The notes below the pieces were generated by a model that saw only the letters and a program-made list of their open reading frames with translations, was not told the DNA's origin and made no database searches. A program made the translations under genes and the position numbers. Below are positions 44,594 through 54,115 of a stretch of DNA of 64,000 nucleotides, piece after piece (position 1 is the stretch's first letter; each line of letters opens with the position of its first letter). Origin of the DNA: Parvularcula sp. IMCC14364 (GTDB lineage Bacteria > Pseudomonadota > Alphaproteobacteria > Caulobacterales > Parvularculaceae); assembly GCF_030758415.1 (NCBI RefSeq), contig NZ_CP132334.1:2740001-2804000 (forward strand), in the 5' to 3' direction.

Positions 44594-44622
44594 CCCCGGC
44601 TCCGCAAGAGCCGGGGTTTTTT
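44594..44622 (+). terminator. Intrinsic terminator after the TorF-type porin gene
   Basis: Nine-pair perfect stem (44594-44602 with 44608-44616, CCCCGGCTC) around the loop CGCAA, followed by six T. Confidence 0.93.
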
Positions 44623-44670
44623 GTGTGCCACTCTCTCGACCTGATGCGGGCGCAGGCTTATGTGTAGGCT

Positions 44671-45915
44671 ATGGAATTACACTCAGATACGATTATCGTT
44701 GGCGGCGGCCTGACCGGAAGTCTCGCAGCCCTGGCACTCGCGGATGCGGGCTTTTCCGTTACGTTGATAGATGCTGATGACCCAGCCAATATGACTGGCG
44801 ACAATTTTGACGGACGCACTACCGCCATCGCCTATGCGTCAGCAAGATTGCTGAAGAAACTTGGGCTTTGGGAACGGATGGCGCCGCAGGCAGGCGCTAT
44901 TAACGATATTCTGGTGACAGATGGTCGCCCTGCCGGACGCTTCCGCAAAGGCGAGGTGGCGCCAGGCTTCCTGCATTTCGACAGTCGCGAACTTGGCGAA
45001 GGTGACGCAGCAACCCCGCTTGGCTGGATAGTAGAAAACCGATTGATGCGGCGTGTCTTTTTTGATGCGATCGCTCAACATGAGAACATAACCTTGATCG
45101 CCCCTGGCCTGTGCAAGAGCATGAAGGCCGCCGCCGGCCATGCGGAAGTCAGTCTCACAAACGGTGATACGCACCGCACAAGACTGGTCATCGGCGCTGA
45201 TGGTCGCCGCTCTCCCTTGCGCGAACAGGCAAAAATCAAAACTGCCCGCTGGCATTATCCACAAAGCGGCATTGTCTGCACTGTGGCACATGAAAAGGAC
45301 CATTTGGGTATTGCCCAGGAAGTGTTCCTGCCAGCTGGTCCGTTTGCCATTCTGCCGATGACGGACAACCGCTCCTCGCTTGTCTGGACGGAAAACGCCA
45401 AAAGCGCTGACAGTTATATGGCCCTCAGTGACACGCCTTTCCTTGCCGAGATTACCAAACGCTTTGGCTCCTATCTTGGCGAGCTTTCACTGGCCGGACC
45501 ACGCTGGTCTTATCCGCTTGGTTTCCATATCGCCTCCCGTTTCCATGCTGATCGCCTCGCGCTGATCGGAGACGCTGCCCATGGCATTCACCCGATCGCA
45601 GGCCAAGGGTATAATCTGGGCGTGAAAGATATTGCCGCCTTGCGGGATGTGCTGTTGGAGACCCGGCAGGCTGGCCTCGATATTGGTCATGGTACACCAT
45701 TGGCAAAATATGATCGCTGGCGACGCTTTGATTCTGCGTCTCTTGCCTTTGGCACGGATGCACTCAACCGGATCATGTCGATTGACAATGATCTCCTGCG
45801 CTCAGCCCGCAGCGCCGGGATGGGGCTGGTAAACAGAATAGATCCTTTGCGGAAGATATTCATGCGACAGGCTGGTGGCGATCTTGGTGATCTGCCGAGC
45901 CTGATGCGACCCTGA
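44671..45915 (+). CDS. UbiH/UbiF/VisC/COQ6-family FAD-dependent hydroxylase
   Basis: A 414-residue flavin monooxygenase of the ubiquinone hydroxylase group. The N-terminal Rossmann motif is IIVGGGLTGSLAALALADAG; LVIGADGRRSPLR is the conserved DG motif and LIGDAAHGIHPIAGQGYNLG the second FAD-binding GD motif with the H-P-x-x-G-Q-G. YALGFRF-type regions differ among UbiF, UbiH and UbiL, so position on the ring cannot be fixed. It starts 49 bases after the porin terminator. A preceding promoter was not found. Confidence 0.9.
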   Translation: MELHSDTIIVGGGLTGSLAALALADAGFSVTLIDADDPANMTGDNFDGRTTAIAYASARLLKKLGLWERMAPQAGAINDILVTDGRPAGRFRKGEVAPGFLHFDSRELGEGDAATPLGWIVENRLMRRVFFDAIAQHENITLIAPGLCKSMKAAAGHAEVSLTNGDTHRTRLVIGADGRRSPLREQAKIKTARWHYPQSGIVCTVAHEKDHLGIAQEVFLPAGPFAILPMTDNRSSLVWTENAKSADSYMALSDTPFLAEITKRFGSYLGELSLAGPRWSYPLGFHIASRFHADRLALIGDAAHGIHPIAGQGYNLGVKDIAALRDVLLETRQAGLDIGHGTPLAKYDRWRRFDSASLAFGTDALNRIMSIDNDLLRSARSAGMGLVNRIDPLRKIFMRQAGGDLGDLPSLMRP

Positions 45916-45938
45916 TTAGAATTCCCAGGCTCAGCCCT

Positions 45939-46472
45939 TTATAAGGCCCGCTTGATGACCAGTTCGCTCTGGTCGAATGTGATTGAGCCGAGTTCCGAAA
46001 GAACATTCATACCCAGAAGGCTGATAGACAGACTTTCATCCGGGAGGATAAAGACTTCTGTATTCCGAACAATCAGGGGGCCAATCTCAACCTCATCAAC
46101 CATCATTTTTGCAGCCTTTGTCGTGCCGTTAGCTGTACTGATCGAATGAACAAAATCCCGATGCGCCGGATAAAGACCGGCAGCGGCGGCATCGCTGTCG
46201 CGCAACGCCAGAATGCTTGCCCCCGTATCAACCAACACTTCAACTGATCGGCGATTGAGCTGGATATCAGCATAATAATGGCCATTGGCACGACGTGGTA
46301 TTCTGACAATATCAGCATGGCCGTCAAAGCCTGTTTTGGGCGTTTCTGGCTTGTCCATTTCTGCCGGAGCTTGCTGGGCCGAGACTATTTCTGTAGCGCG
46401 GCCATCCAGATGATTGACCATGGCGGCAGAGACGATCGCAACCAGAATGGCACCGATAAAGATGTCGCGCAT
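45939..46472 (-). CDS. Retropepsin-like clan AA aspartic protease (TIGR02281 family)
   Basis: About 177 residues: a membrane anchor (DIFIGAILVAIVSAAMV), then a single retroviral-type aspartic protease domain with VEVLVDTGASILALRDSD (catalytic DTGAS) and, near the end, SLLGMNVLSELGSITF with LLGMNFL-like motif. The family is widespread in alphaproteobacteria, and related proteins (SpoIIGA- or PerP-like) act on membrane or polarity proteins. The start is the ATG at 46472 with GGGAG eight bases upstream. A CtrA-type box is 70 bases upstream. Dimerisation is expected since only one Asp motif is present. Confidence 0.85.
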   Translation of the reverse strand: MRDIFIGAILVAIVSAAMVNHLDGRATEIVSAQQAPAEMDKPETPKTGFDGHADIVRIPRRANGHYYADIQLNRRSVEVLVDTGASILALRDSDAAAAGLYPAHRDFVHSISTANGTTKAAKMMVDEVEIGPLIVRNTEVFILPDESLSISLLGMNVLSELGSITFDQSELVIKRAL

Positions 46473-46539
46473 GAAAAGTCTCCCGCTGTTTGCTTCACAG
46501 GCTAGCATCCGGCCTTTAAGTCCGGACTAACAGACAGGG

Positions 46540-46554
46540 TTAAGGCTCAGTTAA
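46540..46554 (-). promoter_or_regulatory. CtrA-type box TTAA-N7-TTAACC before the aspartic protease gene
   Basis: On the minus strand the sequence reads TTAA, seven bases, TTAACC, a full CtrA consensus with the favoured CC. It overlaps the dapB stop codon and ends 70 bases upstream of the protease start (46472), a usual distance for activation. Confidence 0.4.
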
Positions 46555-47359
46555 GCCCCAGAACATCCCGCATGGTATAAAGCCCGGGTTTGCGCCCCTG
46601 CACCCATTTGGCCGCAGTCAGCGCGCCGCGTGCAAAAAGCGAGCGGTCTGTTGCCCGGTGCGACAACGTAATGATCTCGTCTTCTGATCCAAACAGCACC
46701 TGATGGTCCCCCACAATGCCACCAGCGCGCGTGACAGAAAACCCGATCTGGCCAGCTTCGCGTTCCTCCATGATACCATCACGCACACGGACTGACTTCT
46801 CTTCAAGCTCCACCTTCCTGCCTCTGGCAGCAGCATGACCCAGCATCAAGGCTGTACCGGATGGTGCATCCACCTTGTGACGATGATGGCTTTCATGAAT
46901 TTCAATATCGAATTCATCACCAAGACTGGCGGCAGCGCGGCGCACAAGCTCCGTCAACAGATTGACACCAAGACTCATATTGCCGGAGCGCACAACAGGA
47001 ATATGCTTTGCCGCATCCTCTATTTCACGCAACTGCTCTGGCTTGAAACCTGTGGTACCGATGATCGTGGGAATGCTTCGCTCGACCAGATCGCCGATAT
47101 GTTCAATCGTGGCAAAGGGTGTTGTGAAATCAATCAGCACATCAATCTTTGAATTAAGATCATTGATTGCCCCCCCGACAGTCAGACTGTCCGGCAACCC
47201 TTGCAGCAGGCTGGATAATGGTTTGCCGTGATAAGGACTGCCCTCATGCTCCAGCGCCCCTGCGAGGGAAAGTGCCTCGTCATTTTCAACAAGCTGCAGC
47301 AGTGTGCGCCCCATCCGGCCCGCGCATCCTGCGACAGCAATGCGCAACATATCGGTCAT
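46547..47359 (-). CDS. dapB: 4-hydroxy-tetrahydrodipicolinate reductase
   Basis: DapB makes tetrahydrodipicolinate for lysine and peptidoglycan. The 270 residues begin with [16 protein letters not shown] (GxxGxxG nucleotide site); the catalytic motif [16 protein letters not shown] is complete. IIGTTGF and [10 protein letters not shown] are family motifs. The ATG overlaps the dnaJ stop by four bases (ATGA). The gene order dnaK-dnaJ-dapB is common in alphaproteobacteria. Confidence 0.96.
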   Translation of the reverse strand: MTDMLRIAVAGCAGRMGRTLLQLVENDEALSLAGALEHEGSPYHGKPLSSLLQGLPDSLTVGGAINDLNSKIDVLIDFTTPFATIEHIGDLVERSIPTIIGTTGFKPEQLREIEDAAKHIPVVRSGNMSLGVNLLTELVRRAAASLGDEFDIEIHESHHRHKVDAPSGTALMLGHAAARGRKVELEEKSVRVRDGIMEEREAGQIGFSVTRAGGIVGDHQVLFGSEDEIITLSHRATDRSLFARGALTAAKWVQGRKPGLYTMRDVLGLN

Positions 47360-48513
47360 GAGGCGTCTTTCATCTGGTCCCAGAATTCTCTGGCACGCGC
47401 GAAGAAGCCTTTGGACTGCGGGCAGGCTTCATCGCCGCCAGCCTCACAGAATTCCTGCAACAGTTCCTTCTGGCGTACTGTCAGGTTGACCGGCGTTTCC
47501 ACCATCAACTCAACAATCATGTCGCCGGTGCCCTTGCGGCGCAGCATGGTCATGCCCTTAGCCCGCAGGCGGAATTTTTTGCCAGGCTGGGCGCCGGGCG
47601 GAATTTTTATTTTGACACGCCCGCCATCAATGGTCGGGGCTTCTATTTCACCGCCAAGGGCGGCTGTCGTCATGGGCACATGGACAATGCAATAAAGGTC
47701 AGGCCCGTCACGCTCAAACAGGTCGTGATCATCGACAGAGACAAACAGATACAAGTCTCCGAACGGACCGCCGCGCACACCAGCTTCACCTTCGCCGGCA
47801 AGACGGATGCGCGTGCCATCTTCAACCCCTGCCGGGATTTCGACCTGCAGCGTGCGGTCCTTGCGCAGGCGCCCCTGCCCGTTACAGGCAGTACAGGGGT
47901 CAGTGATCACCTGGCCCTGACCATTACAGGTGGGGCATGTCCGCTCCACCGTGAAGAAACCCTGCTGCGCCCGGACACGCCCCTGACCCTGACAGGTGCC
48001 ACATGTGGATGGACCAGACCCCGGTTCAGAGCCGGAGCCTTCGCAATTATCACATGCCTCCGATGAGGGGACTGTGATGGTTTTTTTCACGCCTGCATAC
48101 GCCTCTGACAGGCTGATCGACATTTCGTGTTTCAGGTCTGCACCGCGACCGGGGCTGCGTCGTCCGCCGCCCTGCTGGCGGGCACCGCCCATGAACTCAC
48201 CGAATATATCATCAAAAATGTCGGAAAAAGCGCCAGCCGAGAAACCCTGACGGTTAAAACCACCGCCACCAGCACCCCCCATGCCACCATTCTGGAAAGC
48301 TGCATGACCGAAGCGATCATAAGCGGCACGCTTCTGCTCATCTGAAAGGACTTCGTAGGCTTCGCCAATTTCCTTGAATTTTTTTTCCGCTTCAGCATCG
48401 CCCTGATTCTGATCCGGGTGATATTTCATGGCGAGTTTGCGAAAGGCAGACTTGACCGCCTTCTCGTCAGCATCTTTCGAGATGCCCAGCGTTGAATAGT
48501 AATCCTGTGCCAT
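47356..48513 (-). CDS. dnaJ: Chaperone DnaJ (Hsp40)
   Basis: A 385-residue type I DnaJ: J domain with the HPD motif ([10 protein letters not shown]), a Gly/Phe-rich region, and four CxxCxGxG repeats ([32 protein letters not shown]) that bind two zincs, followed by the substrate-binding beta domains. It stimulates the DnaK ATPase. It is in one strand with dnaK upstream (107 bases) and overlaps dapB. Confidence 0.97.
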   Translation of the reverse strand: MAQDYYSTLGISKDADEKAVKSAFRKLAMKYHPDQNQGDAEAEKKFKEIGEAYEVLSDEQKRAAYDRFGHAAFQNGGMGGAGGGGFNRQGFSAGAFSDIFDDIFGEFMGGARQQGGGRRSPGRGADLKHEMSISLSEAYAGVKKTITVPSSEACDNCEGSGSEPGSGPSTCGTCQGQGRVRAQQGFFTVERTCPTCNGQGQVITDPCTACNGQGRLRKDRTLQVEIPAGVEDGTRIRLAGEGEAGVRGGPFGDLYLFVSVDDHDLFERDGPDLYCIVHVPMTTAALGGEIEAPTIDGGRVKIKIPPGAQPGKKFRLRAKGMTMLRRKGTGDMIVELMVETPVNLTVRQKELLQEFCEAGGDEACPQSKGFFARAREFWDQMKDAS

Positions 48514-48619
48514 AAGCTAAAGCGACCTAACACTTTTTGAGGGAAAGCCAAATTGCGAGACGGCGCGCCTCTTGTCGAGGTTAGCGCCGCCTGACATTTC
48601 TCAGCAGATTCCCGCTGGT

Positions 48620-50536
48620 TTATTTTTTGTCGCCGTCGACTTCTTCATAGTCAGCGTCAACAATGTCAGCGTCTTCGGCTGCGTCGCGTGCCGCATCGGC
48701 AGCGGCCTGTGCATCAACATCGCCCTCACCCTGGCTGTACATGGCTTCACCCAGTTTCATGGATGCAGCCGCCAGCGCCTGGACACCGCCCTGCAGTTTT
48801 TCTGCATCGGCGTTTTCATCGTCCAGAATTTCGCGCATGGATGTGACGGAATCCTCGATGGCTTTCCTGTCGCCATCTTCGATCTTGTCGCCATGCTCTT
48901 TCAGGGCACTTTCCGTCGAATGGATCAGCGCTTCCGCCTGATTGCGGGCTTCGACCGTTTCACGACGCTGTTTGTCGGCTTCAGCATTCGCTTCTGCATC
49001 CTGCACCATCTGCTCGATATCATCATCGCTCAAGCCACCAGATGCCTGGATACGGATCGACTGCTCCTTGTTGGTCGCCTTGTCCTTGGCAGACACATGC
49101 ACGATGCCGTTTGCATCAATGTCGAAGGTCACCTCAACCTGCGGCACGCCGCGCGGTGCCGGCGGGATGCCAACAAGATCAAACTGGCCGAGCATCTTGT
49201 TGTCTGCTGCCATCTCACGCTCGCCCTGCGCAACACGGATGGTCACCGCGTTTTGGTTATCTTCAGCCGTCGAGAAGGTTTGTGACTTTTTCGTCGGGAT
49301 CGTTGTATTGCGGTCAATCAGACGGGTGAAAACACCACCAAGCGTTTCAATGCCGAGCGACAAGGGGGTCACATCGAGAAGCAGAACATCTTTGACATCG
49401 CCCTGCAGAACACCAGCCTGAATAGCCGCCCCGAGAGCCACAACTTCGTCAGGGTTGACCCCTTTATGCGGGTCCTTGCCGAAGAAATTTTTCACTGTTT
49501 CCTGAATTTTCGGCATCCGGGTCATGCCGCCAACCAGCACAACCTCGTCAATGTCAGAGGCGCTGAGGCCTGCATCTTTCAACGCAGCCTTGCATGGATC
49601 AACCGTACGCTTGACCAGATCTTCCACCAGCGACTCGAACTTGGCACGGGTTAGTTTGAGGTTGAGGTGCTTAGGACCAGAAGCGTCAGCCGTGATATAT
49701 GGCAGGTTCACTTCATACTGTGATGCAGAAGAAAGCTCTTTCTTGGCTTTTTCAGCTTCTTCTTTCAGGCGTTGCAGCGCAAGTTTGTCATTGCGCAGGT
49801 CCATGCCATTATCTTTTTTGAACTGGTCGGCAAGGTAATCCACAATGCGCAGATCGAAGTCTTCACCACCAAGGAATGTGTCCCCGTTTGTGGATTTCAC
49901 TTCAAAGACGCCATCCCCAATTTCAAGGATGGAAACGTCAAAGGTACCGCCGCCAAGGTCATAAACCGCGATGGTCTTGCCCTCATTCTTGTCGAGACCA
50001 TAGGCAAGCGCTGCTGCTGTCGGCTCATTGATGATCCGCAGCACTTCGAGGCCGGCAATCTTGCCAGCATCTTTGGTCGCCTGACGCTGGGCGTCGTTAA
50101 AATAGGCCGGGACTGTGATAACAGCTTGCGTCACTGTTTCGCCAAGATAGCTCTCAGCGGTTTCTTTCATTTTCTGCAGGATGAAAGCGGAAATCTGAGA
50201 CGGGGCATATTTTTCACCGCGCGCTTCAACCCAGGCATCGCCATTATCGCCCTTGACGATGGCATACGGCACCATGCTGGAATCTTTTTTGACTGTCGGG
50301 TCCGTGAAGGGACGGCCAATCAGGCGCTTGATCGCGAAAAATGTATTTTCCGGGTTGGTCACGGCCTGACGCACAGCAGGCTGACCCATCAGGCGCTCAC
50401 CATCTTCAGAAAATGCCACCACAGACGGCGTGGTGCGCACGCCTTCAGCGTTTTCAATCACCTTCGGGTCGCTGCCTTCCATGACAGCCACACAGGAATT
50501 AGTTGTACCGAGGTCGATACCGATGATTTTACCCAT
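48620..50536 (-). CDS. dnaK: Chaperone DnaK (Hsp70)
   Basis: A 638-residue Hsp70: the start [20 protein letters not shown] is the phosphate-1 motif, [16 protein letters not shown] the second, and [13 protein letters not shown] the third. The substrate domain and the EEVDGDKK-type tail close the protein. A possible sigma-32-type -35 CTTGAA (minus strand, 50602-50597) lies upstream, without a clear -10. No CIRCE palindrome was found, so HrcA control from this promoter is not supported even though hrcA is 9 kb away. SD AAGGAG is near the ATG. Confidence 0.98.
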   Translation of the reverse strand: MGKIIGIDLGTTNSCVAVMEGSDPKVIENAEGVRTTPSVVAFSEDGERLMGQPAVRQAVTNPENTFFAIKRLIGRPFTDPTVKKDSSMVPYAIVKGDNGDAWVEARGEKYAPSQISAFILQKMKETAESYLGETVTQAVITVPAYFNDAQRQATKDAGKIAGLEVLRIINEPTAAALAYGLDKNEGKTIAVYDLGGGTFDVSILEIGDGVFEVKSTNGDTFLGGEDFDLRIVDYLADQFKKDNGMDLRNDKLALQRLKEEAEKAKKELSSASQYEVNLPYITADASGPKHLNLKLTRAKFESLVEDLVKRTVDPCKAALKDAGLSASDIDEVVLVGGMTRMPKIQETVKNFFGKDPHKGVNPDEVVALGAAIQAGVLQGDVKDVLLLDVTPLSLGIETLGGVFTRLIDRNTTIPTKKSQTFSTAEDNQNAVTIRVAQGEREMAADNKMLGQFDLVGIPPAPRGVPQVEVTFDIDANGIVHVSAKDKATNKEQSIRIQASGGLSDDDIEQMVQDAEANAEADKQRRETVEARNQAEALIHSTESALKEHGDKIEDGDRKAIEDSVTSMREILDDENADAEKLQGGVQALAAASMKLGEAMYSQGEGDVDAQAAADAARDAAEDADIVDADYEEVDGDKK

Positions 50537-50734
50537 TTTGTCTTATTCTCCTTACAGCAGGCTGAAGTGCCGAGCCTTTGCACATGATATGCGTTTTTCA
50601 AGCACCCGGACGATCGGCCCCAGACTTAACAATTTGATTTTCAGCGCCCCTGCCTGATGGCAAGAGCTTCAACGGGTATATAGGCAGGCGTTCATCATGG
50701 TTCAACCACTCGCGACAGGGGAAATTGTGGAAAT

Positions 50735-51901
50735 TTATGCCGCTAGATGGGCTATAAGTTCAGTCTCTTTAAGTTTATTGTTATTTAGGAATTCGATATA
50801 CTTCCCGCTTAAATTCCTTCGATTTTCATCAAATGCGTCCCAGTCATGTGTGGCCAGTACCTCTGTCACTTTGCCTATGTTTACGCCATCAAAGAATTCT
50901 TCTGCTGCTATGTGGGGAATATGCATTATCTGACACAACTCGTGCTGGCGAGAATCCAGAGCAACGCACAATGCTGGCTTGCCCGATTGGATCGTTAGCA
51001 TAGTACCGTGAATACGCATTCCGACATAAGCATCAAGCGAGCGCGCATAATGTAACCACGATGGTACGTTAACGAACAATTTTGCATTGCCCGCGAACCA
51101 ATGACAAAATTCGTCTGTTGTTAAATGAGGCTTGATACGGGCCCGTATATGATCGAGATCTTCCTCAGCAATCTGACTGCGATCTCCAAAGGATAAAGAG
51201 AAAAGTTGCTTTGGATGCTGGACCAAGTAACCGCCACCACCCCATTCAGCAATTTCTGCAAGCGACCGTTCCAGAGGCACGATATGCTGTGCCTTAGCCA
51301 TGAGATTACCCGGTCCCGTACCAATGCGTCTATAATTAGTTTTAAGCCCAGCCTTGATTATCGCCCCGAGGTTCTTAGCCGGATTAATGAACAGGCTTGG
51401 ACAACCCAGTGGTACTGCTTTCTGATGTACACCATATTTCTCAAACACACTATAAGTGTACATCCCCCTAACTGAGATATTGGGATAATCAGTCGGGGAT
51501 AAAGATTGAATTTTCTCGATCCATGCCAGGGTAGCTTCTTGCATCTCAAAGTCATGCTCAAGATTTGGTGCCTGCGCTCCTAAGCCGATCTGCACAATTG
51601 GCAAGCTCTGCCGAAACATCGGCATATCCAGCGATGGGGTCACATTCTTATTGACCTGATTGGATGCCCCGACAACAAAAACATCCGGGTTGCCATGGTT
51701 ACTCTCCGACGCATGCCGGATTGAGTCCACATGTTGGCGAATCGCATACATGAAGGCCATGTTGCCAGAATTGCCTACACGCTTGAATATCCCGTCGCCG
51801 TCGAGGAACGCGGCATCATCGCCAGCATCTGGCCTTGTCGGGTTTTTTATTTGCGGGACGGAAAAAAATTTCACGGAAGCACCCTTTAAAATTAAAACCA
51901 T
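50735..51901 (-). CDS. Polysaccharide pyruvyl transferase family protein
   Basis: A 388-residue member of the CsaB/WcaK/AmsJ group, which put pyruvyl groups on surface polysaccharides. VQIGLGAQAP, VRGMYTYSVFEKYG, PLGCPSLFINP and the C-terminal DAYVGMRIHGTMLTIQSGKPALCVALDSR are family features (RIHG core). The sequence is clearly more AT-rich than its neighbours, a sign of transfer. The ATG follows an in-frame TAG two codons upstream, so the gene is complete in spite of the insertion sequence that starts four bases beyond. That element has probably displaced its promoter. dnaK follows downstream on the same strand. Confidence 0.82.
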   Translation of the reverse strand: MVLILKGASVKFFSVPQIKNPTRPDAGDDAAFLDGDGIFKRVGNSGNMAFMYAIRQHVDSIRHASESNHGNPDVFVVGASNQVNKNVTPSLDMPMFRQSLPIVQIGLGAQAPNLEHDFEMQEATLAWIEKIQSLSPTDYPNISVRGMYTYSVFEKYGVHQKAVPLGCPSLFINPAKNLGAIIKAGLKTNYRRIGTGPGNLMAKAQHIVPLERSLAEIAEWGGGGYLVQHPKQLFSLSFGDRSQIAEEDLDHIRARIKPHLTTDEFCHWFAGNAKLFVNVPSWLHYARSLDAYVGMRIHGTMLTIQSGKPALCVALDSRQHELCQIMHIPHIAAEEFFDGVNIGKVTEVLATHDWDAFDENRRNLSGKYIEFLNNNKLKETELIAHLAA

Positions 51902-51904
51902 CTT

Positions 51905-51908
51905 CTAG
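51905..51908. repeat. Target-site duplication CTAG, left
   Basis: The four bases CTAG directly precede the insertion sequence; the same four bases follow it at 52738-52741. IS427-group elements of the IS5 family insert at CTAG-like targets. Confidence 0.6.
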
Positions 51909-52737
51909 GGTCTGTACCTTTAACTGATTGATTTGTTTGTGCAAAGCGTGATTCAGGGATTTCCGAAAGGGAGTCTTAAATGGCGCGGTTTGATTTGTCG
52001 GATGAAGAATGGGCGGTGATTGAACCGTTGTTGCCAAAGGTTAGCCGCGGCCCGAAGCGCAAAGATGATCGTACGATCCTGAACGGCATCTTTTACATTT
52101 TGCGCACAGGCGCGCCATGGCGGGACTTGCCGGAACGATATGGACCGTACACGACTGCTTACAATCGGTATAACAGGTGGGGCGAGCGCGGCGTCTGGAA
52201 GGGCATATTCGATGCGCTCGCTGAAGAATGTGAGGACAGTCTGATCTTCATAGACGCCTCGATTGTCAAAGCTCACCGCGCAGCGAGTGGCTCAAAAAGG
52301 GGGAACTGGCGGAAGATATTGGACGCTCACGGGGCGGTCGCACAAGCAAAGTTCACGTGGCCGTAGATGAAAATGGCAGGCCATTGCGCATTGAGGTCAC
52401 TGGCGGCCATGTTCATGACAGCCAGGTGATGAATGTCTTCCTCGACTGGGAGATGCCGCCTCTGGCGATGGTCCTGGACAAAGCCTATGGCAGTGCGAAG
52501 ATCAGGCGCGATATCGCCGATGAAGGTGCGTTGGCGGTTATTCCCGCCAAGTCCAATGCGCGCAATCCGGTCCCGCATGACACCAGCCTTTACGCCATGC
52601 GTAATATTGTCGAGCGGTTCTTCTACAAAATGAAAGACATGAGACGGCTGGCTACACGGTTCGAGAAATCTCGAAGGAACTTCATCAACATGATATATCT
52701 CTTCGCAGCAAAATGCTGGATCAATTGAGTCCACACC
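51909..52737 (+). mobile_element. IS5-family (IS427 group) insertion sequence, about 829 bp
   Basis: The element lies between CTAG repeats. Its ends are imperfect inverted repeats: the left end starts GGTCTGTACC and the right end, read inward, GGTGTGGACT. It carries one transposase in two overlapping frames (51980-52728). Size and orf structure fit the IS427 group. Target-site choice next to the pyruvyl transferase start suggests a recent insertion since both ends are intact. The 155-base stretch after it, to 52895, shows nothing but the promoter region of the lipoprotein gene. Confidence 0.85.
51980..52728 (+). CDS. IS427-type DDE transposase, made by -1 frameshifting (orfA/orfB)
   Basis: OrfA starts at 51980 (MARFDLSDEEWAVIEPLLP, RGPKRKDDRTILNGIFYILRTGAPWRDLP) with the first catalytic Asp in IFIDASIVKAHRA. 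In frame 1 after the A5G5 run at 52294-52303 the reading continues GELAEDIGRSRGG, HVAVDENGRPL, then VLDKAYGSAK (second Asp) and NIVERFFYKMKDMRR (Glu). The heptamer A-AAA-AGG at 52294-52300 allows tandem -1 slippage, the usual way such elements make the full enzyme. Alone, orfA would end at 52366. Confidence 0.88.
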
Positions 52738-52741
52738 CTAG
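52738..52741. repeat. Target-site duplication CTAG, right
   Basis: Copy of the left duplication at 51905-51908, directly after the right inverted repeat of the insertion sequence. Confidence 0.6.
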
Positions 52742-52895
52742 GTATAGGTTCTTAGTACAGTCAATCCCGCCCCTTAGATTCACTTTATAAAGCACAAGAT
52801 GGCTTTATTAAAACTGCCTAAATTAGCTCTTAAGCTTCCATTCACCTCGTTTTGCTAATCAGGCTGGAGTTATTCCACTTTCGAGGTTTCGTTCC

Positions 52896-54104
52896 ATGAA
52901 CGCCATTTTCAGCCGCCTGTTTCTTTCCGCTGCCTGTTTCTCCCTTGCCGCCTGTGCCTCCGGCGGCAGTGGTGCACCTGGTGACCCGGGACCGGTTCTG
53001 GATACCAACGGCACACCGGCACCGGCGCGCAACCTCATCATGACCGATACATCCTACCTTCACCCGAGTAGTGGTGACGGCGTCAGCGCCTCCTACGACG
53101 TAGCCGCGACGACCCTCACCGTGAACCGGCAGGTGGTGAACCAGGCAACCGGACAGGAGGCACTGGTTTTTCAGGAGTCCGTGCGTGGGTTCTTCAATGA
53201 TGGGAACACCATGTTCTACGACGCCAATAATGACACGTTCAGGTTCGATGTCAGTTCAGGCGTTTCTTCCATGTCAGAAACTTTTTTTAATGTGATGCTG
53301 ACAGACCCTGTGGATCTTGGCTTTGAGTTCAACAATGAAGCGATCGTCATTTCTTCCAACCCTTACATCTGGGGTGGTTTTTTTGATCAGGACACAATCG
53401 ACAGTTTTTTTGGTGACCCGGGTGCCGTGAATGCCTTCATGGCACAACTGTCAGAATCCACGGATCCCAATGCGCAGGACCTGGCGGCGGCTATCACCGA
53501 CCGCGTCAACGATCTGATCACAAACAGTGACTTCTATTATTATGAAACCAACGGCGTTCAGTATTTTCATCTGAACCTGACCAATGGGGCCGGCACAACA
53601 AACTATGCTACACTTGGCGTTTGGGTGGATGCGACGGCTGGCAATGGCCAGGAAACCTATGGTGCCGCTGTGTGGGGTGAACGCACCCCGCTGAACGAGG
53701 TACCGACATCCGGTACGGCTTCATACACAGCCACTGTTGAGGGCTATATCCTTCAGAACAACAATATACAGGATCTGGTCGGCTCGATTGCGTTCAATTT
53801 TGATTTCACCACCAATCTTCTCGACTTTGTCTATGACGCCGACATTCGTGAAACAGGCATCGACGGCACATCCGACTTCTTCGACTATGATGTCTTCGAT
53901 GGCACCGGCGACATTACCGATGACACGTTTTTCGGCACTTTCGTCAGTCGCTCTGATGCAAGCATTACCGGCGAGCTTGAAGGGGCTTTCTTCGGGGCGG
54001 ATGCAGACGAAGTTGCCGGGACACTGGTATTCGGTAATGGCAGCGTACACGGCATTGGTGGCTTCCTCGGGGCCAACCCGGAAGCCGCATCGCAACAGAA
54101 TTAA
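52896..54104 (+). CDS. Surface lipoprotein with transferrin-binding-protein-like barrel domain
   Basis: A 402-residue lipoprotein. The signal LFLSAACFSLAACASGG has the lipobox LAAC (Cys about 20), followed by a Gly/Pro linker. The C-terminal third has the beta-barrel of TbpB-like lipoproteins: GTFVSRSDASITGELEG, then FFGADADEVAGTLVFG (the GAFFGxxAxEVAG motif). No iron-transport TonB genes are beside it. The Slam-type gene at 54116 is convergent and ends 12 bases away, the typical arrangement for a Slam and its client. A role at the cell surface is inferred; the ligand is unknown. Confidence 0.8.
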   Translation: MNAIFSRLFLSAACFSLAACASGGSGAPGDPGPVLDTNGTPAPARNLIMTDTSYLHPSSGDGVSASYDVAATTLTVNRQVVNQATGQEALVFQESVRGFFNDGNTMFYDANNDTFRFDVSSGVSSMSETFFNVMLTDPVDLGFEFNNEAIVISSNPYIWGGFFDQDTIDSFFGDPGAVNAFMAQLSESTDPNAQDLAAAITDRVNDLITNSDFYYYETNGVQYFHLNLTNGAGTTNYATLGVWVDATAGNGQETYGAAVWGERTPLNEVPTSGTASYTATVEGYILQNNNIQDLVGSIAFNFDFTTNLLDFVYDADIRETGIDGTSDFFDYDVFDGTGDITDDTFFGTFVSRSDASITGELEGAFFGADADEVAGTLVFGNGSVHGIGGFLGANPEAASQQN

Positions 54105-54115
54105 TACTGCCCAGT

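Noticed and set aside
50537-50734. CIRCE element upstream of dnaK
   Set aside because: No TTAGCACTC/GAGTGCTAA arms were found in the region.
51980-52366. Treating transposase orfA and orfB as two independent genes
   Set aside because: Catalytic residues are divided between them, and the slippery A-AAA-AGG site joins them.
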